Assembly: GCA_003520425.1 (NCBI GenBank)
Contig: DOUU01000298.1
Span: 229 to 6,360 of the forward strand
Source of the DNA: Deltaproteobacteria bacterium
GTDB lineage: Bacteria; Myxococcota_A; UBA9160
DNA: 6,132 bases
Direction of reading: 5' to 3'
Part shown: piece after piece, positions 1-6,132 of the stretch
How the letters are laid out: every line of letters begins with the position of its first letter
How positions within the stretch are numbered: the first letter of the stretch is position 1
Program-made: the position numbers and the translations under genes
The notes under the pieces: generated by a model
What the model saw: only the letters and a program-made list of their open reading frames with translations
The model's database searches: none
What the model was told of the DNA's origin: nothing

Positions 1-744
1 GTCGAGGCGGATGGTCTCGCCGTTGAGCATCGGGTTCTCGACGATGTGGCAGGCGAGGGCCGCGTACTCCGAGGGATCGCCGAGTCGCGGCGGGAAGGGA
101 ACGGTCGCCCCCAGCGCCGCAAGCGCCGGCTCGGGCAGCATCATCAGCAAGGGCGTTCGAAAAAGTCCCGGAGCGATCGTCACCACCCGGATTCCGCTCT
201 TGGAAAGATCGCGCGCGATGGGAAGCGTCATTCCCACCACCCCGCCCTTCGAGGCGGAATAGGCGGCTTGCCCGATCTGGCCGTCGAATGCGGCGACGGA
301 GGCGGTGTTCACGATCACGCCACGCTCGCCGCCCGCGTTCGCTGTGTTTTCGATCATGCGGGACGCGGCGAGCCGGATCACATTGAAGGTCCCGATGAGG
401 TTCACCTGGATGCAGCGCGTGAACCATCCAAGGTCAAAGGGCTTGCCGTCCTTGTCGACGGTTCTCCCGGCGGCACCGATCCCCGCGCAGTTCACGACCA
501 CGTGGAGCGCGCCGAAGGACCCGAGCATACGTTCGAGGGCCGCTTCGACCTGGTCCGGGCTCGAGACATCGGCGGGCGTGAAAATCGATTTCCCACCGAG
601 GGACGCCACGACATCCTTGCCCTTGGATTTTTCGAGATCGAGGATCGCAACGTGAGCTCCGCGCGCGGCGAGGCTGCGTGCGGTGGCTTCCCCAAGGCCT
701 GAGCCGCCGCCGGTCACAAGGGCGCCGAGACCCTCGATGTTCAT
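1..744 (-). CDS. SDR-family 3-hydroxyacyl-CoA dehydrogenase, HSD10-like (3' end outside window)
   Basis: NAD-type short-chain dehydrogenase, most like the 3-hydroxyacyl-CoA dehydrogenase type 2 (HSD10) group, which oxidises the 3-hydroxyacyl-CoA intermediates of fatty-acid or isoleucine breakdown in the cytosol. 248 codons are visible without a stop. The Rossmann dinucleotide motif TGGGSGLG is at residues 11-18, and Asp36 at the end of the second strand favours NAD over NADP. NCAG is at 85-88, the structural Asn at 115, and the catalytic Ser149, Tyr162 and Lys166 (YSASK) are all present, followed by PG at 192-193. The stretch from about 141 to 180 and the end ([16 protein letters not shown]) match my memory of HSD10-type enzymes, which are about 255 residues long, so only some 7-10 codons are missing. 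The ATG start is supported by GGAGG six bases upstream (751-755). It is the last visible gene of the minus-strand run, 66 nt after the PabC-like gene. The acyl-CoA substrate is inferred from family resemblance; a FabG-like or other alcohol dehydrogenase role is less likely. Confidence 0.88.
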   Translation of the reverse strand, partial: MNIEGLGALVTGGGSGLGEATARSLAARGAHVAILDLEKSKGKDVVASLGGKSIFTPADVSSPDQVEAALERMLGSFGALHVVVNCAGIGAAGRTVDKDGKPFDLGWFTRCIQVNLIGTFNVIRLAASRMIENTANAGGERGVIVNTASVAAFDGQIGQAAYSASKGGVVGMTLPIARDLSKSGIRVVTIAPGLFRTPLLMMLPEPALAALGATVPFPPRLGDPSEYAALACHIVENPMLNGETIRLD

Positions 745-810
745 GGATGTCCTCCAAGCTGCCGCGGGCTCACGGTAGCAGCGGCGAGCACGCAGGCGAG
801 GCGCCGAGGG
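745..810. other. Short spacer between PabC-like gene and dehydrogenase
   Basis: This 66-bp gap separates two same-strand genes. Apart from the dehydrogenase's GGAGG ribosome-binding site (751-755) I see no T-tailed hairpin and no recognisable promoter. Read-through from the upstream gene is therefore likely, though a weak internal promoter cannot be excluded by eye. Confidence 0.5.
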
Positions 811-1599
811 CTAGCGCTCGGCGTCGAGGAGCGCGCGGAAATGCTCTGCTGCCGGTCCCGGCACGCCGGAGCCGATCGGGCGGCCATCGAGGCTCACGAC
901 CGCGACGGCGCCCCGCACGGCGTTCGCGAGCACGAGCTCCCGGGCGCGCGCAAGATCGCTCAAGGTCACATCCCGCTCCACGAGTTCCGGTACGCGCTCG
1001 CGAAGGATCTCCCGCGCGATCCCCGCCACGGCCCCGCGTGCGAGCGGTGGCGTCGCCGCCGTGCCGTCGCGCAGCACGACGAACACATTCGTGCGCGCGC
1101 CCTCGACGAGGCGTCCCGCCGCATCGAAGAGCAAGGCATCACTTGCTCCGGCTGCGCGCGCCGCCTCGCGCGCCAGGTCCACGGCGAGGTGCCCGGTCAC
1201 CTTCGCACCGCCCCAGGGCATCGGCCCGGGATGGGGAAACGGCGCCGCAATCGCCCGCCAGAATGGACGCGGCTCGTCGAGACGGCGCGCCGTCGCCAGG
1301 AGGTGCAGGGCGCGGCTTCCGTCGCGACTCGCTTGCAGGCGTACCACCCCCGACCCTTCGCCGAAGACCGCGGCACCGAGGGCGCCGATCGCGTCAAGGC
1401 AGTCGGCCCGCTCGACGCGTCCCAGGGCGAGCTGCGCCGCATTCTCCACGAGGCGCCGTGCGTGGCGCTCCACAAAGCGTGCACGGCCTGCGGACCACAG
1501 CGCGGTCGTGTAGCAGCCGCGACCGCTTGCCAGAGCCGAATCGTCGGCCCGCACCACCGACGCGTCGCGGGGCAGAAGCTGGCCGTCGAACCAGATCAC
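811..1599 (-). CDS. Class IV (fold-type IV) PLP enzyme, aminodeoxychorismate lyase-like
   Basis: A 262-residue member of the class IV aminotransferase fold, which includes aminodeoxychorismate lyase (PabC), branched-chain aminotransferase and D-amino-acid transaminase. PabC releases pyruvate from aminodeoxychorismate to give p-aminobenzoate for folate synthesis. The N-terminal WFDGQLLP and GRGCYTT (26-32) match the start and the substrate loop of the fold. HARRL at 46-50 is the usual H..RL helix. Lys133 (GGAKVTG) is the expected Schiff-base lysine, and E166 with N171 in LVEGARTNVFVV is the family glutamate/asparagine signature. The end (NAVRG at about 226-230, then LDGRPIGSG and PGP) resembles PabC domains more than branched-chain aminotransferases, and the length also suits PabC (about 270) better than BCAT (about 300). 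The start is GTG; a weak AGGA overlaps the stop codon of gltA, which ends 15 nt upstream, suggesting translational coupling. No pabA or pabB is in the window, so the exact substrate is inferred and I assign no symbol. Confidence 0.8.
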   Translation of the reverse strand: MIWFDGQLLPRDASVVRADDSALASGRGCYTTALWSAGRARFVERHARRLVENAAQLALGRVERADCLDAIGALGAAVFGEGSGVVRLQASRDGSRALHLLATARRLDEPRPFWRAIAAPFPHPGPMPWGGAKVTGHLAVDLAREAARAAGASDALLFDAAGRLVEGARTNVFVVLRDGTAATPPLARGAVAGIAREILRERVPELVERDVTLSDLARARELVLANAVRGAVAVVSLDGRPIGSGVPGPAAEHFRALLDAER

Positions 1600-1614
1600 G
1601 ACGCGCGGACTGTC

Positions 1615-2901
1615 CTAGCGCTGGGAGAACGGGACCCAGCTGCGCTGCTTCTCGCCGATGTAGACCTGGCGCGGGCGGCCGATCTTGGTGTCATGATCTG
1701 TGTGCATCTCGGACCAATGGGCGATCCACCCGGGCAGCCGACCGAGGGCGAACATGACCGTGAACATGTTGGCCGGGGTCCCGATCGCGTTGTAGATCAC
1801 ACCGGAGTAGAAGTCGACGTTCGGGTAGAGCTTGCGCTCGATGAAGTAGTCGTCCTTGAGCGCGATCTCTTCCAGCTCCTTCGCGATCTCGAGCAGCTTG
1901 TTGTTCACGCCGAGCTTGGTTAGCACCTCGTCGCAGGCCTTCTTGATGATCTTCATGCGCGGATCGAAGTTCTTGTAGACCCGGTGACCAAAGCCCATAA
2001 GGCGTGCCGTGTCATTTTTGTCCTTCGCGCGATCCACGAACTGACGCGCGCTCATGCCCTCGTCGCGGATGCGCTCCAGCATCTCGATCACGGCCTGGTT
2101 GGCGCCGCCGTGCAACGGCCCCCAGAGCGCGTTGATGCCGGCGGAGATGGCTGCGAAGAGGTTCGCGTTGGACGAGCCCACGAGCCGCACGGTGCTGGTG
2201 GAGCAGTTCTGCTCGTGGTCGGCGTGGAGGATGAAGAGCAGATCGATCGCCTTCTCCACGACGGGGTCGACGTGGAACTCCTCGCAGGGGTTCGCGAACA
2301 GCATGTGCAGGAAGTTGCCGATGTACTCGAGCCGGTTGTTCGGGTACATGAAGGGCTGGCCGATCGAATGCTTGTAGGCGTAGCCCGCGATCGTCGGGAG
2401 CTTTGCGATCAGGCGGTGCACGGAGATCTCCACCTGTCGTGCATCGCGGTGGTCGAGGGAGTCGGGGTAGAAGGTCGCGAGCGCACCGACCGCTGCGGAG
2501 CAGGCCGCCATGGGGTGCGCATCCTTGGGCAGCGCGCCGTAGAAGCGCTTCATGTCCTCGTGCAGCATGGAGTGGCGCCGGATGGACTCGACGAACCGGT
2601 AGAGATCGGCCTCGGTGGGCAACGAGCCGTAGATGAGGAGGTAGGCGACCTCGAGGAACGTGCTGCGGCTCGCGAGCTCCTCGATCGGGATGCCGCGGTA
2701 GCGCAGGATGCCCTTGTCGCCGTCGATGAAAGTGATGGCGCTGCGGCACGAGCCGGTGTTCGCGTAGCCCGGGTCGAATGTGATGAGGCCCGTCGAATCG
2801 CGGAGCTTGCGAATGTCGATCGCGCGCTCATCTTCGCTGCCGACCAGGATCTCGAGATCAACCGTCTTGTCGCCGAAGCGGAGCTGCGCCTTGTCGGCCA
2901 T
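1615..2901 (-). CDS. gltA: Citrate synthase, type II (hexameric)
   Basis: Condenses acetyl-CoA with oxaloacetate to citrate, the entry step of the tricarboxylic acid cycle, in the cytosol. The 428 residues agree with the 427-residue E. coli GltA almost without gaps. Active-site residues fall at the E. coli positions: His226 and His229 in LHADHEQN, His264 in GPLHGGAN, and Asp363 in NVDFYSG (362 in E. coli). GFGHRVYKNFDPR (303-315) supplies substrate-binding arginines, and GRPRQVYIGE is near the C-terminus. Residues I remember as the NADH allosteric site of the E. coli enzyme are also present at the same numbers: Arg109, His110, Tyr145, Arg163, Lys167, Asn189 and Cys206, with Ser for Thr at 111. 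NADH feedback inhibition is thus plausible but inferred. The ATG has an ideal AGGAGG seven bases upstream. It probably heads a unit with the PabC-like gene 15 nt downstream. No frameshift or truncation is seen. Confidence 0.97.
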   Translation of the reverse strand: MADKAQLRFGDKTVDLEILVGSEDERAIDIRKLRDSTGLITFDPGYANTGSCRSAITFIDGDKGILRYRGIPIEELASRSTFLEVAYLLIYGSLPTEADLYRFVESIRRHSMLHEDMKRFYGALPKDAHPMAACSAAVGALATFYPDSLDHRDARQVEISVHRLIAKLPTIAGYAYKHSIGQPFMYPNNRLEYIGNFLHMLFANPCEEFHVDPVVEKAIDLLFILHADHEQNCSTSTVRLVGSSNANLFAAISAGINALWGPLHGGANQAVIEMLERIRDEGMSARQFVDRAKDKNDTARLMGFGHRVYKNFDPRMKIIKKACDEVLTKLGVNNKLLEIAKELEEIALKDDYFIERKLYPNVDFYSGVIYNAIGTPANMFTVMFALGRLPGWIAHWSEMHTDHDTKIGRPRQVYIGEKQRSWVPFSQR

Positions 2902-2989
2902 GGGGGCTCCTCCTGCTGCGCTCTGGCATCGAGAGACGCTGCGAGCCTAGCCGACGCGCGAAGGCGAGACGAGCCCGAGCGGCTCCGCG
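2902..2989 (-). promoter_or_regulatory. gltA leader/intergenic region, promoter not resolved
   Basis: An 88-bp spacer between the stop of the glycosyltransferase gene and gltA, the longest spacer on this strand and the natural place for a gltA promoter. The best hexamer pair I can find on the minus strand is TCGTCT (2972-2967) and TAGGCT (2949-2944) with a 17-bp spacer. Each matches only three of six sigma-70 consensus bases, so this is a guess. A bulged inverted repeat (gcg-ctct at 2918-2924 against agag-a-cgc at 2932-2939) lies just upstream of the ribosome-binding site and could form a weak leader hairpin. No clear terminator for the upstream gene is present. Confidence 0.3.
2909..2914 (-). 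promoter_or_regulatory. Strong ribosome-binding site of gltA
   Basis: AGGAGG on the minus strand, seven bases before the gltA ATG at 2901. It is a full-consensus Shine-Dalgarno sequence at optimal spacing. It fixes the start and predicts efficient translation, as expected for a central metabolic enzyme. Confidence 0.85.
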
Positions 2990-4672
2990 CTAGGGCGCCG
3001 ATGGGACCTCGGGAGGGCCCTCGGCGACGTCCTTTTGCGGGGTCACGACGAGGAGTGTGCGGTCGTCCGCACGAGCGCGGGTCCTCACTTCGACCGGCAC
3101 CACGGCCATGAGCCGGTCGAGCTTCTTGGCGTCGAGCACGATCACACGTCCGCCGCGAGCGAGGAAGGCGCGGGCGTCAAGCGGCGAATCGAGCTCCACG
3201 ACGGCGCGCCCCCCGTAGTAGACGAGGCCGCCCACAAGAGGGCTCCTTCCCAGAAGGCCGATCGGCTCGCCCGGCGGCGCGAACGCCGCAGCCGCGAGGG
3301 CGACGGGCCGCGGCGACTTCTCGTCATCAAGACTCGGATAGAGGAGATAGAAGGCGAGGGCGAGGAGTGCGAAGGCGCTCGCGATCGCGACGCCGATCCT
3401 GCCGAGAGCGGCGCGTTCCGAGGCCGTCGGAGCCCTTCGCCCGAGCCACATCCACGCTGCGGCTCCCGCGGCGGCAACCGCGGCCACCGCGGCGCCGAAG
3501 GTCCACGGGAGGGGTTGGCCCCACACCTGCGGAAAAAGGGCGAGGCGCGCGCCCACGGTGAAGAGCGACGCCGCGAGGGCGGGCGCGAGATAGGAAAGGG
3601 CCCGGGGCCAACTCTGGCGCTCGGGCACAGCGAGAAGGAGCGCGTCCGCGCAAAGAAGGGCGGCGGCCGGCGCCGCCGGGACGAGGTAGAGGCCCCGCTT
3701 GCCCGCGAAAAGCGAGAACACGACGAAGGTCGTACCGACCCACGAGAGAAGAAAGCGCCATGCCCACCGCCGCTCGGGATCGACCGAGCTCGCGAAAATC
3801 CGCCGCCACGCGACAGCGGGGAGGAAGGGCCAGAGGAGGGACCAGGGCAGGAAGTCGAGCGGGAACTGGTAGGCGTAGTAATAGAAAGGGCGCGGGTGCG
3901 CCGTCCCCTCGGCCACACGGCCCCAGAGGTTCTGCACCACGGCCGCGTGAAAAAAGCCTGCGGGAGCGAGCGTGGCTGCGGCTGCGAGCCAGGCGAGAGG
4001 GGGAGCGAGCGAGAGAAGCGGGGACCAAGCGGGGAAAAGGCCACGCAGCGCGGCCAGCCGCCCTTCGAAGCCGAGTGCCACCGCCAGAACGAGAAGGGGC
4101 AAGAGGCCGACCGGGCCTTTCGTGAGCACGGCGAGGCCCAGCGCCGCGTGCAGCCCGACGAGGTTGGCCGCTCGCGAGCCCTTCTTCTTTTCAAGACGCA
4201 CGAACGCGTAGAGCGCAGCGAGCTCAAAGAGCGTGAGCACGATGTCGAGCTGCACGCGGCGCGCAAGATGCGCAAACTCAAGCGTGGTCAGGAGGAAAAG
4301 CCCTCCTAGCACCGAAGCGCGCGGGGAGAGGAGGAGCGCTCCAAGGCGCATGGTGAGCGCTACGCACGCGATGCCCGCGAGCGCAGATGGCAGCCGCGCC
4401 GCCCCTTCGGTCACGCGCCCGCCGGGCGCACCTGCGAGCGCGGCGGCCCAGAAGTAGAGGGGTGGCTTCTGCTCGTAGGCCTCGCCGTTTAGATGGAGGA
4501 CGAAAAGGCCGCTCGGGCCGTGAGCGAATGAGCGCAGCTCCTCTGCCACCTGCGCGTAGCGGGGCTCATCCGGCGCCCACAGTCCGAGCGCGCCGAGTCT
4601 TGGAAGCAGGAGCAGCGCCGACGCCATCAGCACGAGGAGCTCCTCTCGCCTGCGCGCTCGGCGCTCTTCCAC
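2990..4672 (-). CDS. ArnT/PMT-type (GT-C) membrane glycosyltransferase
   Basis: Integral inner-membrane GT-C glycosyltransferase of the ArnT/PMT_2 type. These enzymes move a sugar from a polyprenyl-phosphate donor onto lipid A, protein or another envelope acceptor on the periplasmic side. Numbering from the upstream TTG (566 residues), the signatures are DE at 41-42 in APDEPRYAQVAEEL (the catalytic loop-1 acid of the family), YEQKPPLYFW at 72-81, LDIVL at 149-152, LTKGP at 189-193, HPRPFYYYAYQFP at 265-277 and GKRGLYLVP at 330-338. About 12 hydrophobic segments lie between residues 18 and 452, followed by a soluble C-terminal domain (about 460-555), as in ArnT-like proteins. Two starts compete: TTG at 4690, whose GAGGAG abuts the codon and so is badly spaced, and GTG at 4672 with AGAGGA six bases upstream. 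I prefer the GTG (560 residues), which still leaves a basic Arg-rich N-terminus. No other arn or lipid A genes are nearby, so aminoarabinose transfer is not supported; the sugar and acceptor are unknown. Confidence 0.9.
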   Translation of the reverse strand: MEERRARRREELLVLMASALLLLPRLGALGLWAPDEPRYAQVAEELRSFAHGPSGLFVLHLNGEAYEQKPPLYFWAAALAGAPGGRVTEGAARLPSALAGIACVALTMRLGALLLSPRASVLGGLFLLTTLEFAHLARRVQLDIVLTLFELAALYAFVRLEKKKGSRAANLVGLHAALGLAVLTKGPVGLLPLLVLAVALGFEGRLAALRGLFPAWSPLLSLAPPLAWLAAAATLAPAGFFHAAVVQNLWGRVAEGTAHPRPFYYYAYQFPLDFLPWSLLWPFLPAVAWRRIFASSVDPERRWAWRFLLSWVGTTFVVFSLFAGKRGLYLVPAAPAAALLCADALLLAVPERQSWPRALSYLAPALAASLFTVGARLALFPQVWGQPLPWTFGAAVAAVAAAGAAAWMWLGRRAPTASERAALGRIGVAIASAFALLALAFYLLYPSLDDEKSPRPVALAAAAFAPPGEPIGLLGRSPLVGGLVYYGGRAVVELDSPLDARAFLARGGRVIVLDAKKLDRLMAVVPVEVRTRARADDRTLLVVTPQKDVAEGPPEVPSAP

Positions 4673-4734
4673 GCGGGGTCCTCTCTTCAACTCCTCGCGG
4701 GGGAACGGTACTCTCTTGGGAGAGGAGACGCCCC
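4673..4734. promoter_or_regulatory. Compact divergent promoter region
   Basis: Only 62 bp (44 bp if the TTG start is used) separates the oppositely transcribed glycosyltransferase and the 206-residue protein, so both leaders and probably both promoters overlap here or extend into the genes. For the plus strand a weak pair, TTCAAC (4686-4691) and TACTCT (4709-4714), sits at a 17-bp spacing; each matches three consensus bases. CTCTCTT occurs twice, at 4681-4687 and 4711-4717, exactly 30 bp apart. The second copy also forms a 5-bp inverted repeat with GAGAG (4720-4724), which touches the plus-strand ribosome-binding site AGGAG (4723-4727). Function is inferred from position only. Confidence 0.4.
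4679..4684 (-). promoter_or_regulatory. Ribosome-binding site deciding the glycosyltransferase start
   Basis: AGAGGA on the minus strand, six bases before GTG at 4672. It would lie inside the coding sequence if the TTG at 4690 were used. The TTG's own candidate site has zero spacing, so this site favours the GTG start. Confidence 0.5.
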
Positions 4735-5355
4735 ATGAGCACGCCTCGAACGGGAACGCCGGAACACGAGCTTTTGACGCGGGTGCGCGCCGCTGCGATC
4801 AAGCCGCTCGAGGTCGCTCATTTCCTCGATCGTCTCTCCCACGCGGACCGTGTTCGCGCGGTGCGCGCGCTCGGGCGGCCCGAGCAGCGCCGCCTGTACG
4901 AGGCCGCGAAGGGATTCGGGAGCGTGCGCCTCGTCGATCTCGTCCCGCCGGGGGTCCCGGACCTCGTCGCCGTGCGCCACTACGGCCGCAACACGCTTCC
5001 GCTTTTTACGCTCTTCGAGAAGCGCTTTTGCCGCCCGCGCGGCGCAGATCCGCAAAAACCCCATCTCCTCTACGGCTTCAACTTCCAGGCGATGTCGTTC
5101 TTCACGGGCCCCGGCTACTTCGTGGCGCGCGAGAACGCATCGGTGCCCGAGGTCCTGATCGACTATCGCGAGGTGCCGCCGGAACGCCCGGAGGGTTGGC
5201 CGCCGATCCGGGCCAATGACCAGGGTCCCGGAAGGCTTGTCTACGGCAACATGGTGGACACGCTGCGGCGCGTGTCCGAGCACGTCACGATTGGCTCCGC
5301 CGCAAGGGGTGGCAAGGACCTCGGGAGCTGGTTCGTCTTGTGCCGCGAGGCCTAG
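4735..5355 (+). CDS. Conserved-looking hypothetical protein, 206 aa, soluble
   Basis: I do not recognise a family. The ATG at 4735 has AGGAG seven bases upstream; an open frame continues further upstream, but it is antisense to the glycosyltransferase and has no such site. Third-position G/C bias and balanced composition indicate a real gene. Residues about 10-60 look helical, with charged amphipathic stretches (HELLTRVRAA, DRLSHADRVRAVRAL). The rest is richer in short strand-like, aromatic segments: HYGRNTLPLFTLFEKRF (82-98), LLYGFNFQAMSFFTGPGYF (111-129), IDYREVPPERPEGWPP (142-157) and a terminal GSWFVLCREA. There is no signal peptide or membrane span, so it is probably cytosolic. Two cysteines (99 and 203) do not form a metal-site pattern. 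It is divergent from the glycosyltransferase and overlaps the next gene by 16 nt, so it is probably co-expressed with that exported protein. No enzymatic motif is visible and I assign no function. Confidence 0.8.
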   Translation: MSTPRTGTPEHELLTRVRAAAIKPLEVAHFLDRLSHADRVRAVRALGRPEQRRLYEAAKGFGSVRLVDLVPPGVPDLVAVRHYGRNTLPLFTLFEKRFCRPRGADPQKPHLLYGFNFQAMSFFTGPGYFVARENASVPEVLIDYREVPPERPEGWPPIRANDQGPGRLVYGNMVDTLRRVSEHVTIGSAARGGKDLGSWFVLCREA

Positions 5356-6132
5356 GGTGCGCCGCGCTGTGCGCGGGCGCGCTGGTTCTTGGCCCCGCGA
5401 CGGCGGCGCAGCTTCAGGAGCACGCCGAGGCCGAGCCCGTCGAGTTCGCGGCGGGCGATGATCTCGAGCACGTGCTTGTGTTCCTGCGTCACCCCGAGTC
5501 CGGTATCGGCGCCACGCACATGCGCGTGCAGATGCTCTCTGCGACGGGAGCGACCACGCTTCCGCTCGAGAGCTTCGCCGCGGGAAAGGGCGGGTTCCCA
5601 CCTTCTACGTATCTCGTGGACCTGACGCAAAAGTGCGACCAGCCGGCGGCGTCCGAGGAGGGGAGGGCCTTTACGTCGTGGTTCTATCTTCCCGGCGGGC
5701 GGCTCGCGGCGTGGGACGTTCAGACCTACGGCGCCGGATGTCGACCGGATCCGAGTCTTTTCGAGACCTCGGATCACGAGGCCATGCGCAGCGTCGAGCG
5801 CGCCCTTTTCCGACCCGCTCGGGTGGGACGCTTCCGCTACGGCGCGCTCCTCTACAGCTCCTGGAACGATGCATTCGCCGCCCCGACGCGCGAGGCCACG
5901 CTCTCCCTCTTGCGCAAGCAGGTGGCCGAGCAGCCCGGCAGCGGACGGGCGCACAACGACCTCGCCGTGGGACTTTACGCAGCCGGGCAGCGGGATGCCG
6001 CCATCGAGAGCCTGGGACGCGCGGCCGAGCTGGCCGCGGACTGGTACCTGCCCCACGAGAATCTCGCCTTGGCGCTGCGGGAGCGGGGTGACCTCACCGC
6101 TGCCGAGCGCGAGTCGCTTCTCGCGGAGAGGC
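5340..6132 (+). CDS. Exported protein with C-terminal TPR-like helices (3' end outside window)
   Basis: A frame open from GTG 5340 to the right edge, 264 complete codons. The start is chosen because it gives a signal peptide: two early positive charges are implied by VPRG, then a hydrophobic core (LGCAALCAGALVLG, 5-18) and a PATAA/Q cleavage site near residue 23. The start lies within the last codons of the preceding gene (16-nt overlap). GGGAG is 12 bases upstream, so translation is likely coupled. Residues about 30-170 form a domain I do not recognise, beta-like with Cys99 and Cys134 that could pair after export. From about 200 the sequence turns into alternating Ala/Leu-rich helices (AHNDLAVGLYAAGQRDAAIE, then NLALALRERGDLTAAERE), with the small residue and Gly/Asp turn spacing of tetratricopeptide repeats; one full repeat and most of a second are visible. 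TPRs usually bind protein partners. The periplasmic location and a scaffold role are inferred. Confidence 0.75.
   Translation, partial: MPRGLGCAALCAGALVLGPATAAQLQEHAEAEPVEFAAGDDLEHVLVFLRHPESGIGATHMRVQMLSATGATTLPLESFAAGKGGFPPSTYLVDLTQKCDQPAASEEGRAFTSWFYLPGGRLAAWDVQTYGAGCRPDPSLFETSDHEAMRSVERALFRPARVGRFRYGALLYSSWNDAFAAPTREATLSLLRKQVAEQPGSGRAHNDLAVGLYAAGQRDAAIESLGRAAELAADWYLPHENLALALRERGDLTAAERESLLAER

Noticed and set aside
678..1757. A 359-codon plus-strand open frame across the PabC-like gene
   Set aside because: The product is dominated by Arg, Pro and Ala and lies opposite a gene with intact PLP-enzyme motifs.
2971..2985. Inverted repeat gagcc-cgagc-ggctc after the glycosyltransferase stop, as a terminator
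   Set aside because: The stem is only five base pairs and no T-run follows on the minus strand, so it does not qualify as an intrinsic terminator.
1984..3111. A 375-codon plus-strand open frame opposite citrate synthase
   Set aside because: It is antisense to an unmistakable gltA, has charged low-complexity composition typical of G+C-rich antisense frames, and shows no domain.
3035..4309. A 424-codon plus-strand open frame opposite the glycosyltransferase
   Set aside because: It is extremely rich in Arg, Glu and Gly, the reverse image of hydrophobic membrane codons, and has no supporting motif.
4387..4734. An N-terminal extension of the 206-residue protein by an upstream in-frame start
   Set aside because: The extension is antisense to the glycosyltransferase N-terminus, is Arg/Pro-rich, and the ATG at 4735 has a well-placed AGGAG.
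5340..5375. Lipoprotein signal (cysteine at residue 7 or 11 of the exported protein)
   Set aside because: Residue 7 is too close to the start and the residues before either cysteine do not form a convincing lipobox; an ordinary signal peptide ending PATAA fits better.
5352..6056. A 234-codon minus-strand open frame
   Set aside because: It is antisense to the exported TPR-like protein, which has a signal peptide and repeat pattern; the minus-strand product is Arg-rich with no recognisable feature.
1..6132. CRISPR array, insertion sequence, tRNA or rRNA, phage or defence genes
   Set aside because: I looked for regular direct repeats, terminal inverted repeats, conserved RNA signatures and defence-type motifs and saw none; nearly all of the window is accounted for by six ordinary genes.

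Overview
The window looks like an ordinary housekeeping-type stretch of a high-GC (by eye roughly two-thirds G+C or more) Gram-negative bacterial chromosome. The clues are strong G/C third-position bias, long antisense shadow reading frames, GTG starts, a hexameric type II citrate synthase very close to the Escherichia coli numbering, an inner-membrane ArnT/PMT-like glycosyltransferase and a secreted TPR-like protein. A proteobacterial or myxobacterial-type lineage fits, but no marker in the window fixes the taxon. I see no mobile element, CRISPR array, tRNA, rRNA or phage gene.

Layout. The minus strand, read from right to left, carries four genes: an ArnT/PMT-type membrane glycosyltransferase (4672 or 4690 down to 2990), citrate synthase gltA (2901-1615), a fold-type IV PLP enzyme resembling aminodeoxychorismate lyase PabC (1599-811, GTG start) and an NAD-type short-chain dehydrogenase of the HSD10/3-hydroxyacyl-CoA dehydrogenase type (744-1). 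The last of these runs off the left edge only a few codons before its expected end. The plus strand carries a divergent pair: an unrecognised 206-residue soluble protein (4735-5355) and an exported protein with C-terminal TPR-like helices (5340 to the right edge, open). The second gene of this pair starts at a GTG inside the last codons of the first.

How they fit together. gltA and the PabC-like gene are 15 nt apart and almost certainly co-transcribed. The dehydrogenase follows after 66 nt with its own strong ribosome-binding site and no visible terminator. Citrate synthase consumes acetyl-CoA and the dehydrogenase belongs to acyl-CoA oxidation, so the two are metabolically related. The PabC-like enzyme, if correctly assigned, serves folate synthesis and may simply be a passenger. 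The glycosyltransferase lies 88 bp upstream of gltA and may be a separate unit. It is transcribed back-to-back with the plus-strand pair from a spacer of only about 44-62 bp, which must hold both leaders and probably both promoters.

The parts least explained are the plus-strand pair: one protein with no family I recognise, translationally overlapping an exported TPR-like protein. Nothing here amounts to a clearly new biological system.
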